A stretch of DNA of 64,000 nt from Serpens gallinarum (GTDB lineage: Bacteria > Pseudomonadota > Gammaproteobacteria > Pseudomonadales > Pseudomonadaceae), in contig NZ_JACSQG010000005.1 of assembly GCF_014836765.1 (NCBI RefSeq), forward strand, positions 166,353-230,352. The letters are read 5' to 3'. Numbering within the stretch: the first letter of the stretch is position 1; every line of letters begins with the position of its first letter. The position numbers and the translations under genes are program-made. Shown here one piece after another: positions 1 to 8,085 of this stretch. The notes under the pieces are model-generated. The model saw only the letters and a program-made list of their open reading frames with translations, searched no databases and was not told the DNA's origin.

Positions 1-596
1 ATGGCCTTCTGGCCGTGCTGTTTCAGCAGGTAGGTGTGAATCTGGCGTACTTCGGTGGAGCGGTAGATCGGTTCCAGATCCTGCACGGCCAGGGTGCCTG
101 GGCTGGCTTCGCGGCGGGTGTTCATCAGCACCTGCGGGCCGTGGGCGGCGAGGGCGTGAAAGCCCTGCGCCTCGAAGAACGGCGCCTTGCCGGCCACGCA
201 TGCCACCTGGGCATGGGGATAGCGGGCCACCATTTCCGCCACCATGCCACTGCCGATCCCGTTGCGGCGATGACTGGCCTGCACCGTCAGGTACACCAGC
301 GCGCAGGCGTCCGGGTCATCCACATAGGGCAGATACAGAGCAAAACCCAGCACGCGGGCCGGGTCTTCATCGTCCAGTGCCAGCATCAGCTTGGGCTTGC
401 CGGGCTGGGCGCCGTCCATGCTCTGCAGGTACAGATGCACCTCGTAGCCGACCACGTATTGATACAGCTGAAACAGTGGGTTGCTGGGCGTCAGCGATAC
501 CGGGCTGATGTCGCTCAGGTAATCCACCACCATCTGCAGCACCTGGGCTTTCAGGGATTCAGGCGGCGGGGTGTCCAGGTGGGCGAGGGTAAACAT
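1..596 (-). CDS. GNAT-family N-acetyltransferase, 3' end cut by window edge
   Basis: The reading frame starts at an ATG at 596 with a GGAG ribosome site just upstream and stays open for 198 codons to the window edge, so the C-terminus lies outside. The middle of the protein (around residues 70-110) carries the GNAT core: a strand ending in ALVYLTVQ followed by SHRRNGIGSGMVAEM, which matches the acetyl-CoA pyrophosphate-binding loop R/QxxGxG/A. GNAT enzymes move an acetyl group from acetyl-CoA to an amine. The substrate cannot be told. REP repeats lie directly upstream. Confidence 0.8.
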   Translation of the reverse strand, partial: MFTLAHLDTPPPESLKAQVLQMVVDYLSDISPVSLTPSNPLFQLYQYVVGYEVHLYLQSMDGAQPGKPKLMLALDDEDPARVLGFALYLPYVDDPDACALVYLTVQASHRRNGIGSGMVAEMVARYPHAQVACVAGKAPFFEAQGFHALAAHGPQVLMNTRREASPGTLAVQDLEPIYRSTEVRQIHTYLLKQHGQKA

Positions 597-660
597 GAAG
601 GGCGGCGGCTCCGGGTCGGTACGGCAAAGGAAGCATTGTACCGGGCGTTCAGGCAGCGCA

Positions 661-840
661 GTTCGTAGGGTGGAAAACCGCGAAGCGTTTTCCGCCACGG
701 TGTGCAGGCATTACCAGTGGACGCGGGAGCGTCGAGGGCTGCATTCCCACGCGGAGCATGAGAACGATCAATGGTGGCAAGCTGCGCGTTGACCACCCTA
801 CGAATCCGCCATGTCGGCTCGAACCCGTAGGGTGGAAACG
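661..840. repeat. REP/BIME cluster between the GNAT gene and the chemoreceptor
   Basis: Three REP-type palindromes stand in alternating orientation: 661-697 (GTAG followed by an imperfect GGAAAAC/GTTTTCC hairpin), 773-802 (reverse orientation, GGTGG...CCACCCTACG) and a half copy at 826-840. Between them, 742-770 holds a degenerate hairpin of the CCCACGC/GCGTGGG type common in Pseudomonas. The same palindrome family recurs beside the RAYT gene at 6543-7073, which probably mobilises it. Confidence 0.8.
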
Positions 841-852
841 ACCTCAACAGCC

Positions 853-2775
853 CTAGATGCGGAAGCGACTGACCATGGCCTGCAGTTCGTTACCCAGGCG
901 GGCCAGTTCGATGCTTGAGGCAGCGGTCTCATCGCTGGACGTAGCGGTCTGCTCGGCGATGTCGCGCACGTTGATCACGCTGCGGCTGATCTCCTCGGCC
1001 ACGGCGCTTTGCTCTTCGGCAGCGGTGGCAATCTGTTGGTTCATCGCCTGGATATTCGAGACTTTGGCGGTGATGTGAGTGAGCGACAGCCCGGCCTTGC
1101 GGGTAAGTGCGACGCTGCTTTCGGTCAGGCTGTGGCTATTGTGCATCGCACCGGCGACCTGTTGCGTTCCCTGATGCAGCGCGGCGACCAACTGTTCGAT
1201 TTCTTCGGTGGAGTTCTGCGTCCGCTGTGCCAGGCCACGCACTTCGTCGGCCACCACCGCGAACCCGCGTCCCGCTTCACCCGCACGGGCTGCCTCGATG
1301 GCCGCGTTGAGCGCCAGCAGGTTGGTTTGCTCGGCCACTGTCTTGATCACGTCCATGACGCTGCCGATGCGTTTGCTTTCCGATTCCAGCTTGGCCATGG
1401 CGTCGGTAGAGCGGAGCATCTCGTCGGACAGGCGCTCGATCTGCTGGATAGCTTCGCTGACCACCGCGTCGCCCGCGCGGGCTTCGCGATCGGCATCGCT
1501 GGCCGCTTGGTAAGCATCCTCGGCATTGCGTGCCACTTCCTGCACCGTGGCGGACATCTCGTGCATGGCAGTGGCGGCCTGGTCAGTTTCGACCTTCTGA
1601 GCGTTCATGCCGACGCTGGTCTGCTCGGTCACGGCTGACAGCTGCTCGGCAGCACTGGCCATTTGCGTGACGCTGTCGCGAATGCCCCCGATGAGCTCGC
1701 GCAGGGTCGCCGCCATGCTCATCACGCCCTGCTGCAATGCGCCAATTTCGTCTTTGCGGGTAATGTGGCGCTGGTCGGTCAAATTACCCGCAGCGATATT
1801 CCTGACCACCGCAAGCGTCGCGGCCAGGGGATGGGTGATTTGCCGTGTAATCTGCCACGCAGCGAAGAGGCCGATCAGCAAGGCCAGGGTCGCAACCGTG
1901 AGCTGGGTGAGTCGAGCTTGCGCAATATCTTCCTCGAGTAACGCGTCCTGGGCTTGGGCCAATGCCTTGCCGAGACGGTTGATCTCCGTGGTCTGATTCG
2001 CCATTTCCTGGCGTGCCGTGGCAATCGCCTCGGTCTGGGCCACGACGGCCTCGAGCGCGACCAGGTATCCGTCGAGTGCTTGTTTGGTGACTGCTACTTG
2101 AGTGGCGAAATTGCCTCCAAGTACCTCTTGCACGCGTGCGGCCGATTGGCGAGCTCGCTCGATCTGCTTTTCGACTTGAGCCGCGACTGCGGCGGTAGGC
2201 GTTATGTTGTAGCCGCGCATCTGGTAACGCACCAACTGCCAGTTCATGCGCAAGTCGGAAATCGCCTCGAGCCCGGCATAGCGATTGCCATCAGAGGCCG
2301 AGAACCGCTCCACCGCCTTGCCCATATCGTCGATGGGCTTGCTGGCCAATGCCGCCTGCTTACCCATGTCGGCGCGGGCTGCGGTGCCCGCAGCATAGGC
2401 GGCACGCATCTTCTGCAGCGAGGCGCGGGTGAGCTGAATCTGCTCGGCTTGCTGGCGCAGAAGGGCCACATTTTCGGGCCGAGTGAAGTTTGGCAGGATC
2501 TCGTTGAGGCGCTGTTCAAACCCTGCCAACGTACGGTCTACGGTCTCGGCCGATGTCACATCACCGTTGTCGAGCATGTACTGCAGGCGGGTGACTCTCA
2601 GCTCGGCCAGCGATTCGTTCAGCGAGGCAATCTGCTCCAGCAGCGTGCTGCGGCGCGTTACATCACCCAGGCTGAGCCAGCCGGAAACGGCCAGCGCAGC
2701 GGTCAGTAAAAGCACCGAGCCAAAGCCGATGGCCAGCTTCTTGGTCATGCTGAGGTCAGCGAACCATTCTTTCAT
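853..2775 (-). CDS. Methyl-accepting chemotaxis protein, McpS-like
   Basis: This 640-residue chemoreceptor signals through CheW/CheA to the flagellar motor. I start it at the ATG at 2775, which follows AGGAG and begins MKEWFADLS; upstream in-frame codons lack a ribosome site. It has a first membrane helix at about residues 13-32, a long all-helical periplasmic region to about 285, a second membrane helix near 290-310, a HAMP linker, and a cytoplasmic hairpin with the conserved tip [19 protein letters not shown]. The ~255-residue helical sensor resembles the HBM (helical bimodular) class of McpS, known to sense TCA-cycle acids; that assignment is inference. There is no C-terminal CheR-binding pentapeptide. 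REP repeats lie just after its stop. Confidence 0.9.
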   Translation of the reverse strand: MKEWFADLSMTKKLAIGFGSVLLLTAALAVSGWLSLGDVTRRSTLLEQIASLNESLAELRVTRLQYMLDNGDVTSAETVDRTLAGFEQRLNEILPNFTRPENVALLRQQAEQIQLTRASLQKMRAAYAAGTAARADMGKQAALASKPIDDMGKAVERFSASDGNRYAGLEAISDLRMNWQLVRYQMRGYNITPTAAVAAQVEKQIERARQSAARVQEVLGGNFATQVAVTKQALDGYLVALEAVVAQTEAIATARQEMANQTTEINRLGKALAQAQDALLEEDIAQARLTQLTVATLALLIGLFAAWQITRQITHPLAATLAVVRNIAAGNLTDQRHITRKDEIGALQQGVMSMAATLRELIGGIRDSVTQMASAAEQLSAVTEQTSVGMNAQKVETDQAATAMHEMSATVQEVARNAEDAYQAASDADREARAGDAVVSEAIQQIERLSDEMLRSTDAMAKLESESKRIGSVMDVIKTVAEQTNLLALNAAIEAARAGEAGRGFAVVADEVRGLAQRTQNSTEEIEQLVAALHQGTQQVAGAMHNSHSLTESSVALTRKAGLSLTHITAKVSNIQAMNQQIATAAEEQSAVAEEISRSVINVRDIAEQTATSSDETAASSIELARLGNELQAMVSRFRI

Positions 2776-2857
2776 CCGATTTCTCCTAGCCCTGAATGGG
2801 CTGCGGTGCCGAGGCGCTGACAGTGCGGCCCCGGTGACATCACTCGGGTGCGGCAAC

Positions 2858-2897
2858 GCCCAAGGCCATTCCAGAGAGGATCGGCATGGCCTTGGGC
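2858..2897 (-). terminator. 12-bp perfect inverted repeat downstream of the transporter gene
   Basis: GCCCAAGGCCAT at 2858-2869 pairs perfectly with 2886-2897, leaving a 16-nt loop. It lies between the transporter stop (2959) and the chemoreceptor start (2775), both on the minus strand. There is no T-run after the stem, so it is either a weak or factor-assisted terminator or a plain palindrome. Confidence 0.35.
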
Positions 2898-2958
2898 GGA
2901 GACGATTTCCACATGCATCGACGCAGTAGCCTGGCGCTAGGCTCAGGCTAATCGGGGG

Positions 2959-4260
2959 TCAATACACGAAAGTCAGCAGCAGGTTGAAGATCAGCGCCGC
3001 GACGAAGCCCAAGGGCGCAGCCCGGAGGAGCAACTGCGGAAAGAGCGAGGTGCGGCTTTCTTCTGTGGGGCAGGCGCCGAGGATCAGGCTGCCGCCGGAG
3101 GAGAAGGGCGAAATCGAGGTGGCCTGGGAACCGACGACGATGGCGATGAACAGAATCATCGGATCGAGGCCCAGTGTCGAGGCAATCGCCGGCACCATCG
3201 GGAACAGGGCCGGGGTCACAACGCCGAGGGTGCTGGAGAACAGCGACATGAACGCCGCCACCACACCGAACACGACCGGCACCATAATCGGCGGAATGCT
3301 ATTACCCATCCACGATGCCAACAGGTCAATGGTGCCCGCCTTGATGGCGACCGAGATGAGCATGCCCACGCCGCAGATCATGATGAGCGTGGCCCAGGGC
3401 ACCGAGGCCATGGCCTTGCGCTCGTCGCCCAGTTTCAGCAGCAGCGCGACGACCGAGAACAGGCTGGCAATCAGGCCGATGTCCATCTTCGCGTTGATGA
3501 AGCTGACTGTGGCGTTGTCCGGCAGGATGATGTTGGCAATAGGCGCCGCGAGCACGATGGCCATCATCAGAAGGGTCAGCCACAAGGTCATCTTTTGTTC
3601 GCGGTTGAGCGGCGTCGGCGCGGTCGCCAGGTAGGCAGAGGCCTTCATCGCCTTGCCATGCCCGGTCATGAACACCAGCCCGGAAATCACCACCAGCGGA
3701 ATCACCAGGGTACTGACAAAGATCCCCGCCGCGTTGATGAAGGCCTCGTTTTCCGGGATGCCTGCGTTCACCATCAGGCCGCGGAAAATAATGCCGCTCT
3801 GGCTCGACACGAAGTTGGCCCCGCTCAGCGCGCCATAGTTGACCGCCATCCCGCCAGTAATCAGGCTCATGCCGGTGCGCTGACAGAGCAGCAGGGTGAT
3901 GGGTGCCATGAAGGCCAGTACGGTGTAATACCCCGCGCCCATCGCCGAGATGGCCGTCGCGGTGAAGAACACCGCAAACGGCAGCAACTGCGGCACGGTC
4001 CGACATTGATAGATCAGGTGTTCGGCCAGCTTCTCCAGCGTGCCGTTGACGGTGGCGAAGCTGTAGAACAGGCAGACCGAAAAGATCACAAAGAAAATCT
4101 TCAGCGGCCACATGCCGATGATTTCGGACGGGCTGAGGCCCATGCCGAAACAGCCGATCAGGTAGGCAAAGGCAATGGCAAACAGGCCGATGTTGATCCG
4201 GGTCTTGTAGCCAAGGGCGACGGCGACGACGATCGCCGCGACGACGAGCATGCTCATCAT
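2959..4260 (-). CDS. MatC-like C4-dicarboxylate transporter (ion transporter superfamily)
   Basis: A 433-residue polytopic membrane protein with about 11-12 hydrophobic segments. The N-terminus (ALGYKTRINIGLFAIAFAYLIG) matches the MatC N-terminal domain of malonate/dicarboxylate carriers, and the rest has the repeated glycine/serine-rich re-entrant segments of the ion transporter superfamily (for example GALSGANFVSSQSG near 145 and SPFSSGGSLILG near 390). An AGGA ribosome site precedes the start, where two ATGs are adjacent. It lies 30 bp after an amidohydrolase on the same strand, so the two are probably one operon for uptake and hydrolysis of a dicarboxylate or its lactone. The exact substrate is unknown. 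Confidence 0.82.
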   Translation of the reverse strand: MMSMLVVAAIVVAVALGYKTRINIGLFAIAFAYLIGCFGMGLSPSEIIGMWPLKIFFVIFSVCLFYSFATVNGTLEKLAEHLIYQCRTVPQLLPFAVFFTATAISAMGAGYYTVLAFMAPITLLLCQRTGMSLITGGMAVNYGALSGANFVSSQSGIIFRGLMVNAGIPENEAFINAAGIFVSTLVIPLVVISGLVFMTGHGKAMKASAYLATAPTPLNREQKMTLWLTLLMMAIVLAAPIANIILPDNATVSFINAKMDIGLIASLFSVVALLLKLGDERKAMASVPWATLIMICGVGMLISVAIKAGTIDLLASWMGNSIPPIMVPVVFGVVAAFMSLFSSTLGVVTPALFPMVPAIASTLGLDPMILFIAIVVGSQATSISPFSSGGSLILGACPTEESRTSLFPQLLLRAAPLGFVAALIFNLLLTFVY

Positions 4261-4290
4261 GTGAGAGAGTCCTGTTGTTATTTTGATTCG

Positions 4291-5124
4291 TTAACGGGAG
4301 ACGTCGAAGCCGAACAGCTTCTTCGGGTTAACCATCAGCACCTGGTTGCGCTCGCTGGCGTCCGGGAGCAACGCCTTGATGAAGGCGGACTGCTGGTCAT
4401 AATCGGTGTGTTGCTCGAACTGGGTATTCGGCCAGTCGCTGCCCCACAGGCAGCGGTCGAGGCCGCCGCTCGCCTGGCGAGTCTGTTGCACTAGCCAAGC
4501 TGCCTGGGCCAAGTCGGATTGGCTGCGATAGGCCGCGGACAGCTTCAGCCACACGCGCTTGTCAGCCAGCAATGCGAGAAACGCCTGGTGGTTGGGGTTG
4601 TTTGGGTCGATGCCGCCAGCCGGCAGCCCGAAATGGTCGATCACCACGTTGACGCCACTGGCCAGGATCGACGGCACGATCAGAGCCAGGTCATCGATGC
4701 TGCGTTGAATCTCCACTTGCCAACCGCGCGGGGCCAACCGCTCGAACAGCGCGGTCCAGGCGGGGCCGCTGTAATCGACCAGTGCCTTGCCCACCAGGTT
4801 CAGGCGGATGCCGACCACGCCCGCGTTATCCAGTTCGTCCAATTCCTGGTCAGTGACATCCGCATCGACTACTGCAACGGCGCGCAGCCGCTGCGGATAA
4901 CGCCGTAGCGCGTCGAGCATGAAACTGTTGTCGGTTCCCAGAAAACTCGGCTGGATCAGTACGCCGTGCGAGAGGCCATTGCGGTCCAGATGGTCGAAGT
5001 ACTGCTCTATCAGCGCATCGTAATGCGGGCTGTAACGACGGTTCGGCACCATCGGCAGGTCATGGCGAAAGATATGGGCGTGCGTGTCGACGCCAGTAAG
5101 GGCGGGCGGGTGATGGGCTTTCAT
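4291..5124 (-). CDS. Amidohydrolase of the 2-pyrone-4,6-dicarboxylate lactonase type
   Basis: A 277-residue TIM-barrel hydrolase of the amidohydrolase_2 family. It shows the N-terminal metal-site motif GVDTHAHIF, the mid-barrel VVIDHFG and a C-terminal GSDWPNTQ with the catalytic Asp. The family includes 2-pyrone-4,6-dicarboxylate lactonase (LigI), sulfomuconolactone hydrolase and galactarolactone isomerase, all acting on small acidic lactones. I use the ATG at 5124 rather than the TTG six bases upstream. It shares an operon with a dicarboxylate transporter and is transcribed away from a GntR regulator, which fits an inducible pathway for a lactone or dicarboxylic acid. The substrate is not resolved. 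Confidence 0.82.
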   Translation of the reverse strand: MKAHHPPALTGVDTHAHIFRHDLPMVPNRRYSPHYDALIEQYFDHLDRNGLSHGVLIQPSFLGTDNSFMLDALRRYPQRLRAVAVVDADVTDQELDELDNAGVVGIRLNLVGKALVDYSGPAWTALFERLAPRGWQVEIQRSIDDLALIVPSILASGVNVVIDHFGLPAGGIDPNNPNHQAFLALLADKRVWLKLSAAYRSQSDLAQAAWLVQQTRQASGGLDRCLWGSDWPNTQFEQHTDYDQQSAFIKALLPDASERNQVLMVNPKKLFGFDVSR

Positions 5125-5232
5125 GAGCAAGGTAACTCTGGTCGTTTGTTGTTAGGCAAACCGCCGGTGGGGTGCATGGCCTCGGATGCGAAGCCCTGCG
5201 CGGTGGGTGCCATTATTCGAGCGATCATGTAG

Positions 5233-5262
5233 TCATATATATGAATGGATGACCATATATTC
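5233..5262. promoter_or_regulatory. Candidate GntR operator in the divergent promoter region
   Basis: A perfect 12-bp palindrome TCATATATATGA (5233-5244) is followed at 5252-5262 by a related half site, CCATATATTCG. The pair sits in the ~210-bp gap between the divergent amidohydrolase/transporter operon and the GntR-type regulator, where such regulators usually bind. It is AT-rich against a GC-rich background. Function is inferred from position and symmetry. Confidence 0.5.
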
Positions 5263-5332
5263 GGAGATGGATATCTGTCAATCATGGGTCGGTGCTAAAG
5301 TGGCTGGACGTGTGTGGACCTGGATCGATCGA

Positions 5333-6070
5333 ATGAACGCCCCGACACTTGGATACGACGAGCGCCTGCCGCTCTATCAGCGCCTGCGCGAAGAAATGCT
5401 GGCCAAGATCGCCGCCGGTGAATGGACGCCTGGGGCGCCCATTCCCACCGAAGCGGAACTGACCAAACTTTATGGCGTGGCCATCGGCACCGTACGCAAG
5501 GCGGTGGATACGCTGGTCAACGAAGGGCTGCTGTTGCGCAGCCAGGGGCGCGGCACCTTTGTGCGCCGGCCCAACTTCGAGGCGTCGCTGGCGCGTTTCT
5601 TTCGCCAGGTGGATGCCAACGGCGGCCGCGAGATTCCCACCAGCCGTATCCTGTCCAAGACGTTGCACGAGCCATCCCAGACGGTCGCCACCGCACTGGA
5701 GCTGCCAGACGGCGAACAGGTGGTCCACATAAAGCGCCTGCGCATGATTGAAGACCGCACGCTGTTCCACGAAGAAATTTGGCTGCCCGCCTCACGCTTC
5801 GGCGCGTTGCTGGATATCGACGCTGAAGATTTTGGCGAACTGCTCTACCCGTTTTATGAAGAGCAGTGCGGCCAACGCATCGCCTCCGCCAAGGAAACCC
5901 TCACCGTCGGCGCAGCCAATGGCGCCATGGCCAAGACCCTTTCGGTTGCCGAGGGCTCCCCCGTGGTCACTATCGAGCGCACGGCGCTGGGTTACGACCG
6001 TTCCCCGCTGGAATACCGGCTGTCCCGCGCCGGGGCCGAGGGGTTCCGATACCAGATCGATATTTCCTGA
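5333..6070 (+). CDS. GntR-family regulator, HutC subfamily (UTRA domain)
   Basis: A 245-residue repressor-type regulator. Residues 8-75 form the GntR winged helix (YQRLREEMLAKIAAGEWTPG, then PTEAELTKLYGVAIGTVRKAVDTLVNEGLL and the wing SQGRGTFV). Residues ~90-240 form the UTRA effector domain, ending in PLEYRLSRAGAEGFRYQIDI. I chose the ATG at 5333 because family similarity begins just after it; an in-frame ATG exists upstream and the ribosome site is weak. It is divergent from the transporter/amidohydrolase operon and probably represses it until a sugar-acid or dicarboxylate ligand binds. A REP array begins about 125 bp after its stop. Confidence 0.88.
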   Translation: MNAPTLGYDERLPLYQRLREEMLAKIAAGEWTPGAPIPTEAELTKLYGVAIGTVRKAVDTLVNEGLLLRSQGRGTFVRRPNFEASLARFFRQVDANGGREIPTSRILSKTLHEPSQTVATALELPDGEQVVHIKRLRMIEDRTLFHEEIWLPASRFGALLDIDAEDFGELLYPFYEEQCGQRIASAKETLTVGAANGAMAKTLSVAEGSPVVTIERTALGYDRSPLEYRLSRAGAEGFRYQIDIS

Positions 6071-6194
6071 GTTCGCGCGGTTCGTTGGAGGGAATAGTTT
6101 GCGTTCACGTCCGGGCATTGCCGCGGACGCCGGAGCGTCGAGAACTGCGTTCTCATGGGGAGAGCAGAAACGAACAAAAATGAAGTGTTGCGAA

Positions 6195-6542
6195 GTTCGT
6201 AGGGTGGAAAACCGCGAAGCGTTTTCCACCAGCAGCCCAAGTCACTCCCCGTAGCCGTTCTCATCCAACGATGGGCCACCACACCAGTCCTCAGCGTAAA
6301 TACCCATCGCCACAGTCCGATGAACTCGAATAGGGCCGTGTTTCAGTTCGTAGGGTGAAGAACCGCGAAGCGTTTTCCACCAGCAGCACAACTACTCCCC
6401 GTAGCCGTTCTCATCCAACGATGGGTCACCGCACCAGTCCTCAGCGTAAATACCCATCGCCACAGCCCGATGAACTCGAATAGGGCCGTGTTTCAGTTCG
6501 TAGGGTGAAAAACCGCGAAGCGTTTTCCACCAGCAGCCCAGC
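6195..6542. repeat. Tandem ~150-bp units joining a REP palindrome to a RAYT 3'-end copy
   Basis: Unit 1 is 6195-6345 (151 bp) and unit 2 is 6346-6495 (150 bp). A third REP at 6496-6531 leads into the intact RAYT gene. Each unit starts with a REP palindrome (6198-6230, 6349-6381, 6499-6531), continues with the last ~90 bp of the RAYT coding sequence including its stop, and ends with a short piece of more upstream RAYT sequence. Compared with the intact gene, both copies lack two bases (GAACTC instead of GAAAACTC) and share one 25-bp deletion between two GGCC tetramers. The shared lesions show the second copy came from the first or from a common damaged parent. None of the copies can be translated as a RAYT. 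Confidence 0.9.
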
Positions 6543-7073
6543 TCACTCCCCGTAGCTGTTCTCATCCAACGATGGGTCACCGCACCAGTCCTCAGCGTAA
6601 ATACCCATCGCCACAGCCCGATGAAAACTCGAATAGGGCCAATCCACCAATCGTTGCACGTGGCCGTGTTTCAGTGGGTTGTAGTGGATGTAGTCGAAGT
6701 GGCGTTGATAGTCCTCTTCGTCACGGATCAGGTGTTCCCAATAGCGCCGCTGCCAGATGCCTCGCTCGCCGCGTCGTTGTTGCGTTGCGGTGAGCGTCTC
6801 GGTGATTGGCAGACGTTTGGCGAAGGCGAATTTAATCACCTTCCAGCGCAGTGCGAAGTTGGCATCGCCGGGCGGTAGCGTCCACAGGCAGTGCATATGT
6901 TCGGGCAACACTACCCAGGCATCGATATGGAAAGGATGACGAGCTTTGGTGGCCCGAACCGTATCGCGAAGCAACGCGACTTCGCGGATCAGTAAATCAC
7001 TGCTGCGGTTATGCAGATTCACGGTGAAGAAATAGGTGGCGCCAGGCACCCGGGCACGGCGGTAGTCGGGCAT
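6543..7073 (-). CDS. REP-associated tyrosine transposase (RAYT, Y1/HuH family)
   Basis: A 176-residue single-stranded DNA endonuclease/transposase. It has the family opening RRARVPGATYFFTVNL (residues 6-20), the metal-binding HuH motif in LPEHMHCLW (His59 and His61), and the tyrosine-containing helix DYQRHFDYIHYNPLKHG (122-136), then the usual C-terminal WPYSSFHR and MGIYAEDW. RAYTs nick REP hairpins next to a GTAG tetranucleotide. I start at the ATG at 7073 (AAGGA upstream). REP elements with GTAG feet lie on both sides (6198-6531 and 7111-7333). The frame is intact with all key residues, so it may be active. Decayed copies of its 5' and 3' ends lie nearby. Confidence 0.93.
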   Translation of the reverse strand: MPDYRRARVPGATYFFTVNLHNRSSDLLIREVALLRDTVRATKARHPFHIDAWVVLPEHMHCLWTLPPGDANFALRWKVIKFAFAKRLPITETLTATQQRRGERGIWQRRYWEHLIRDEEDYQRHFDYIHYNPLKHGHVQRLVDWPYSSFHRAVAMGIYAEDWCGDPSLDENSYGE

Positions 7074-7110
7074 GACGTCTCGTCCTTGAGCATGCGGGGA
7101 TTGCAAACAT

Positions 7111-7333
7111 GGTGGACAAGCTGCGCGTTGTCCACCCTACGAATCCGCCATGCCAGCTCAAACCCGTAGGTGGAAAACCGAGAAGCGTTTTCCGCCGTGG
7201 ATCTCCAGGCTATTGGCTGCCGCGGTTACGCAGATTACGCATGGTGGACAAGCTACGCGTTGTCCACCCTACAAATACATCACTCCGCTGCTATCCCGAA
7301 CGTAGGGTGGAAAACCGCGAAGCGTTTTCCACC
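7111..7333. repeat. Four REP palindromes in alternating orientation beside the RAYT gene
   Basis: Copies are at 7111-7141 (reverse), 7165-7196 (forward), 7243-7272 (reverse) and 7301-7333 (forward), giving two BIME-like pairs. Reverse copies are of the GGTGGACAAGC/GTTGTCCACC type and forward copies of the GGTGGAAAACC/GTTTTCCACC type. Most carry a GTAG/CTAC foot. The spacer at about 7201-7242 (CTCCAGGCTATTGGCTG, then a GCGGTTACGCAGATTA stretch) resembles sequence near the RAYT 5' end and a second remnant at 8127-8170, so it is likely a very short RAYT relic. Confidence 0.85.
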
Positions 7334-7352
7334 ATGGATACAAGCTACTGGC

Positions 7353-8030
7353 TCAACCAGTGACGCTCGATTGATCAAACTGAACCGCTGAAACGACGGG
7401 TTGTGCCGATAGCTCGGCGCGCTCGGCAAGGCCGAGGTTGTCACGTCCTTGAAGGTAGGTCTTGGTCATTACCGCCCAGCGCAGTGGAAACTCGGCCACT
7501 AGGGTCAGGCTGCCCACTTCGGTCTGCACGCAACCCAGCTCGTTGCCTGCGTACTCCACCGCCTCGTCGATTGCCCGACGCCAGCGCTCATCGGTGAAAC
7601 CGACTCCGAGCAGAATGGAGCTGCCGGTGGCTACTGACTGGTTGCTGGCAAGCAAACGCGACATATACCAGAAGTCATCCGAGGCACTGAGCATCATCTT
7701 GCCCTGGTTAGTATTGGCGAACGGGACTTTCAGCTCGATGTAATGAAAGCCGCGACCACTGGCCTCGCGCACCCACAGGTCGCATTGCTTGGTGTCTCGG
7801 TCCATCTGCCTGCGCCGCTGGTCCAACCAGACCGTGTACTCGAGGCCGATATCCTCGTTGTCTGGCTCCAGTTGGTATTGCGCAATCAGCCAGAGATAGA
7901 ACTCGATCTTCAACCAGCCTTCGAAACCATTCTTCAGCTGCGACAGTCGCTGCAGGTCGGCAGCGCGGCGGATACTCAGGTCGTCAAGGAAGGCCTTGAA
8001 GGTTGCGGTAACGTTGTGGAAGCCGGGCAT
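7353..8030 (-). CDS. Uncharacterised protein with a PD-(D/E)XK nuclease-like motif
   Basis: A 225-residue soluble protein I cannot name. The start at 8030 follows AAGGACT. The pattern of Glu in GFEGWLKIEF (residues 35-44), Asp84 in CDLWV and Glu99-x-Lys101 in HYIELKVPF fits the E...D...ExK core of PD-(D/E)XK nucleases, seen in restriction enzymes, repair nucleases and some anti-phage effectors. That fold call is inference from the motif alone. The gene sits between REP/RAYT repeats and a decayed RAYT copy, in the most accessory part of the window, and could belong to a defence or repair function. Nothing adjacent looks like a methylase partner. Confidence 0.7.
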   Translation of the reverse strand: MPGFHNVTATFKAFLDDLSIRRAADLQRLSQLKNGFEGWLKIEFYLWLIAQYQLEPDNEDIGLEYTVWLDQRRRQMDRDTKQCDLWVREASGRGFHYIELKVPFANTNQGKMMLSASDDFWYMSRLLASNQSVATGSSILLGVGFTDERWRRAIDEAVEYAGNELGCVQTEVGSLTLVAEFPLRWAVMTKTYLQGRDNLGLAERAELSAQPVVSAVQFDQSSVTG

Positions 8031-8085
8031 TGGAGTCCTTATAGGTTCGGCTTGTGGCGGATTGCGAAAACAAGGGGAAGGTTTA

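Noticed and set aside
15..668. 217-codon plus-strand frame at the window start
   Set aside because: Shadow of the GNAT gene on the minus strand, which has the acetyltransferase motif and a ribosome site.
6392..6580. 62-codon frame ending like the RAYT C-terminus
   Set aside because: It spans a REP and a duplicated RAYT 3' end; it is a repeat by-product and not a gene.
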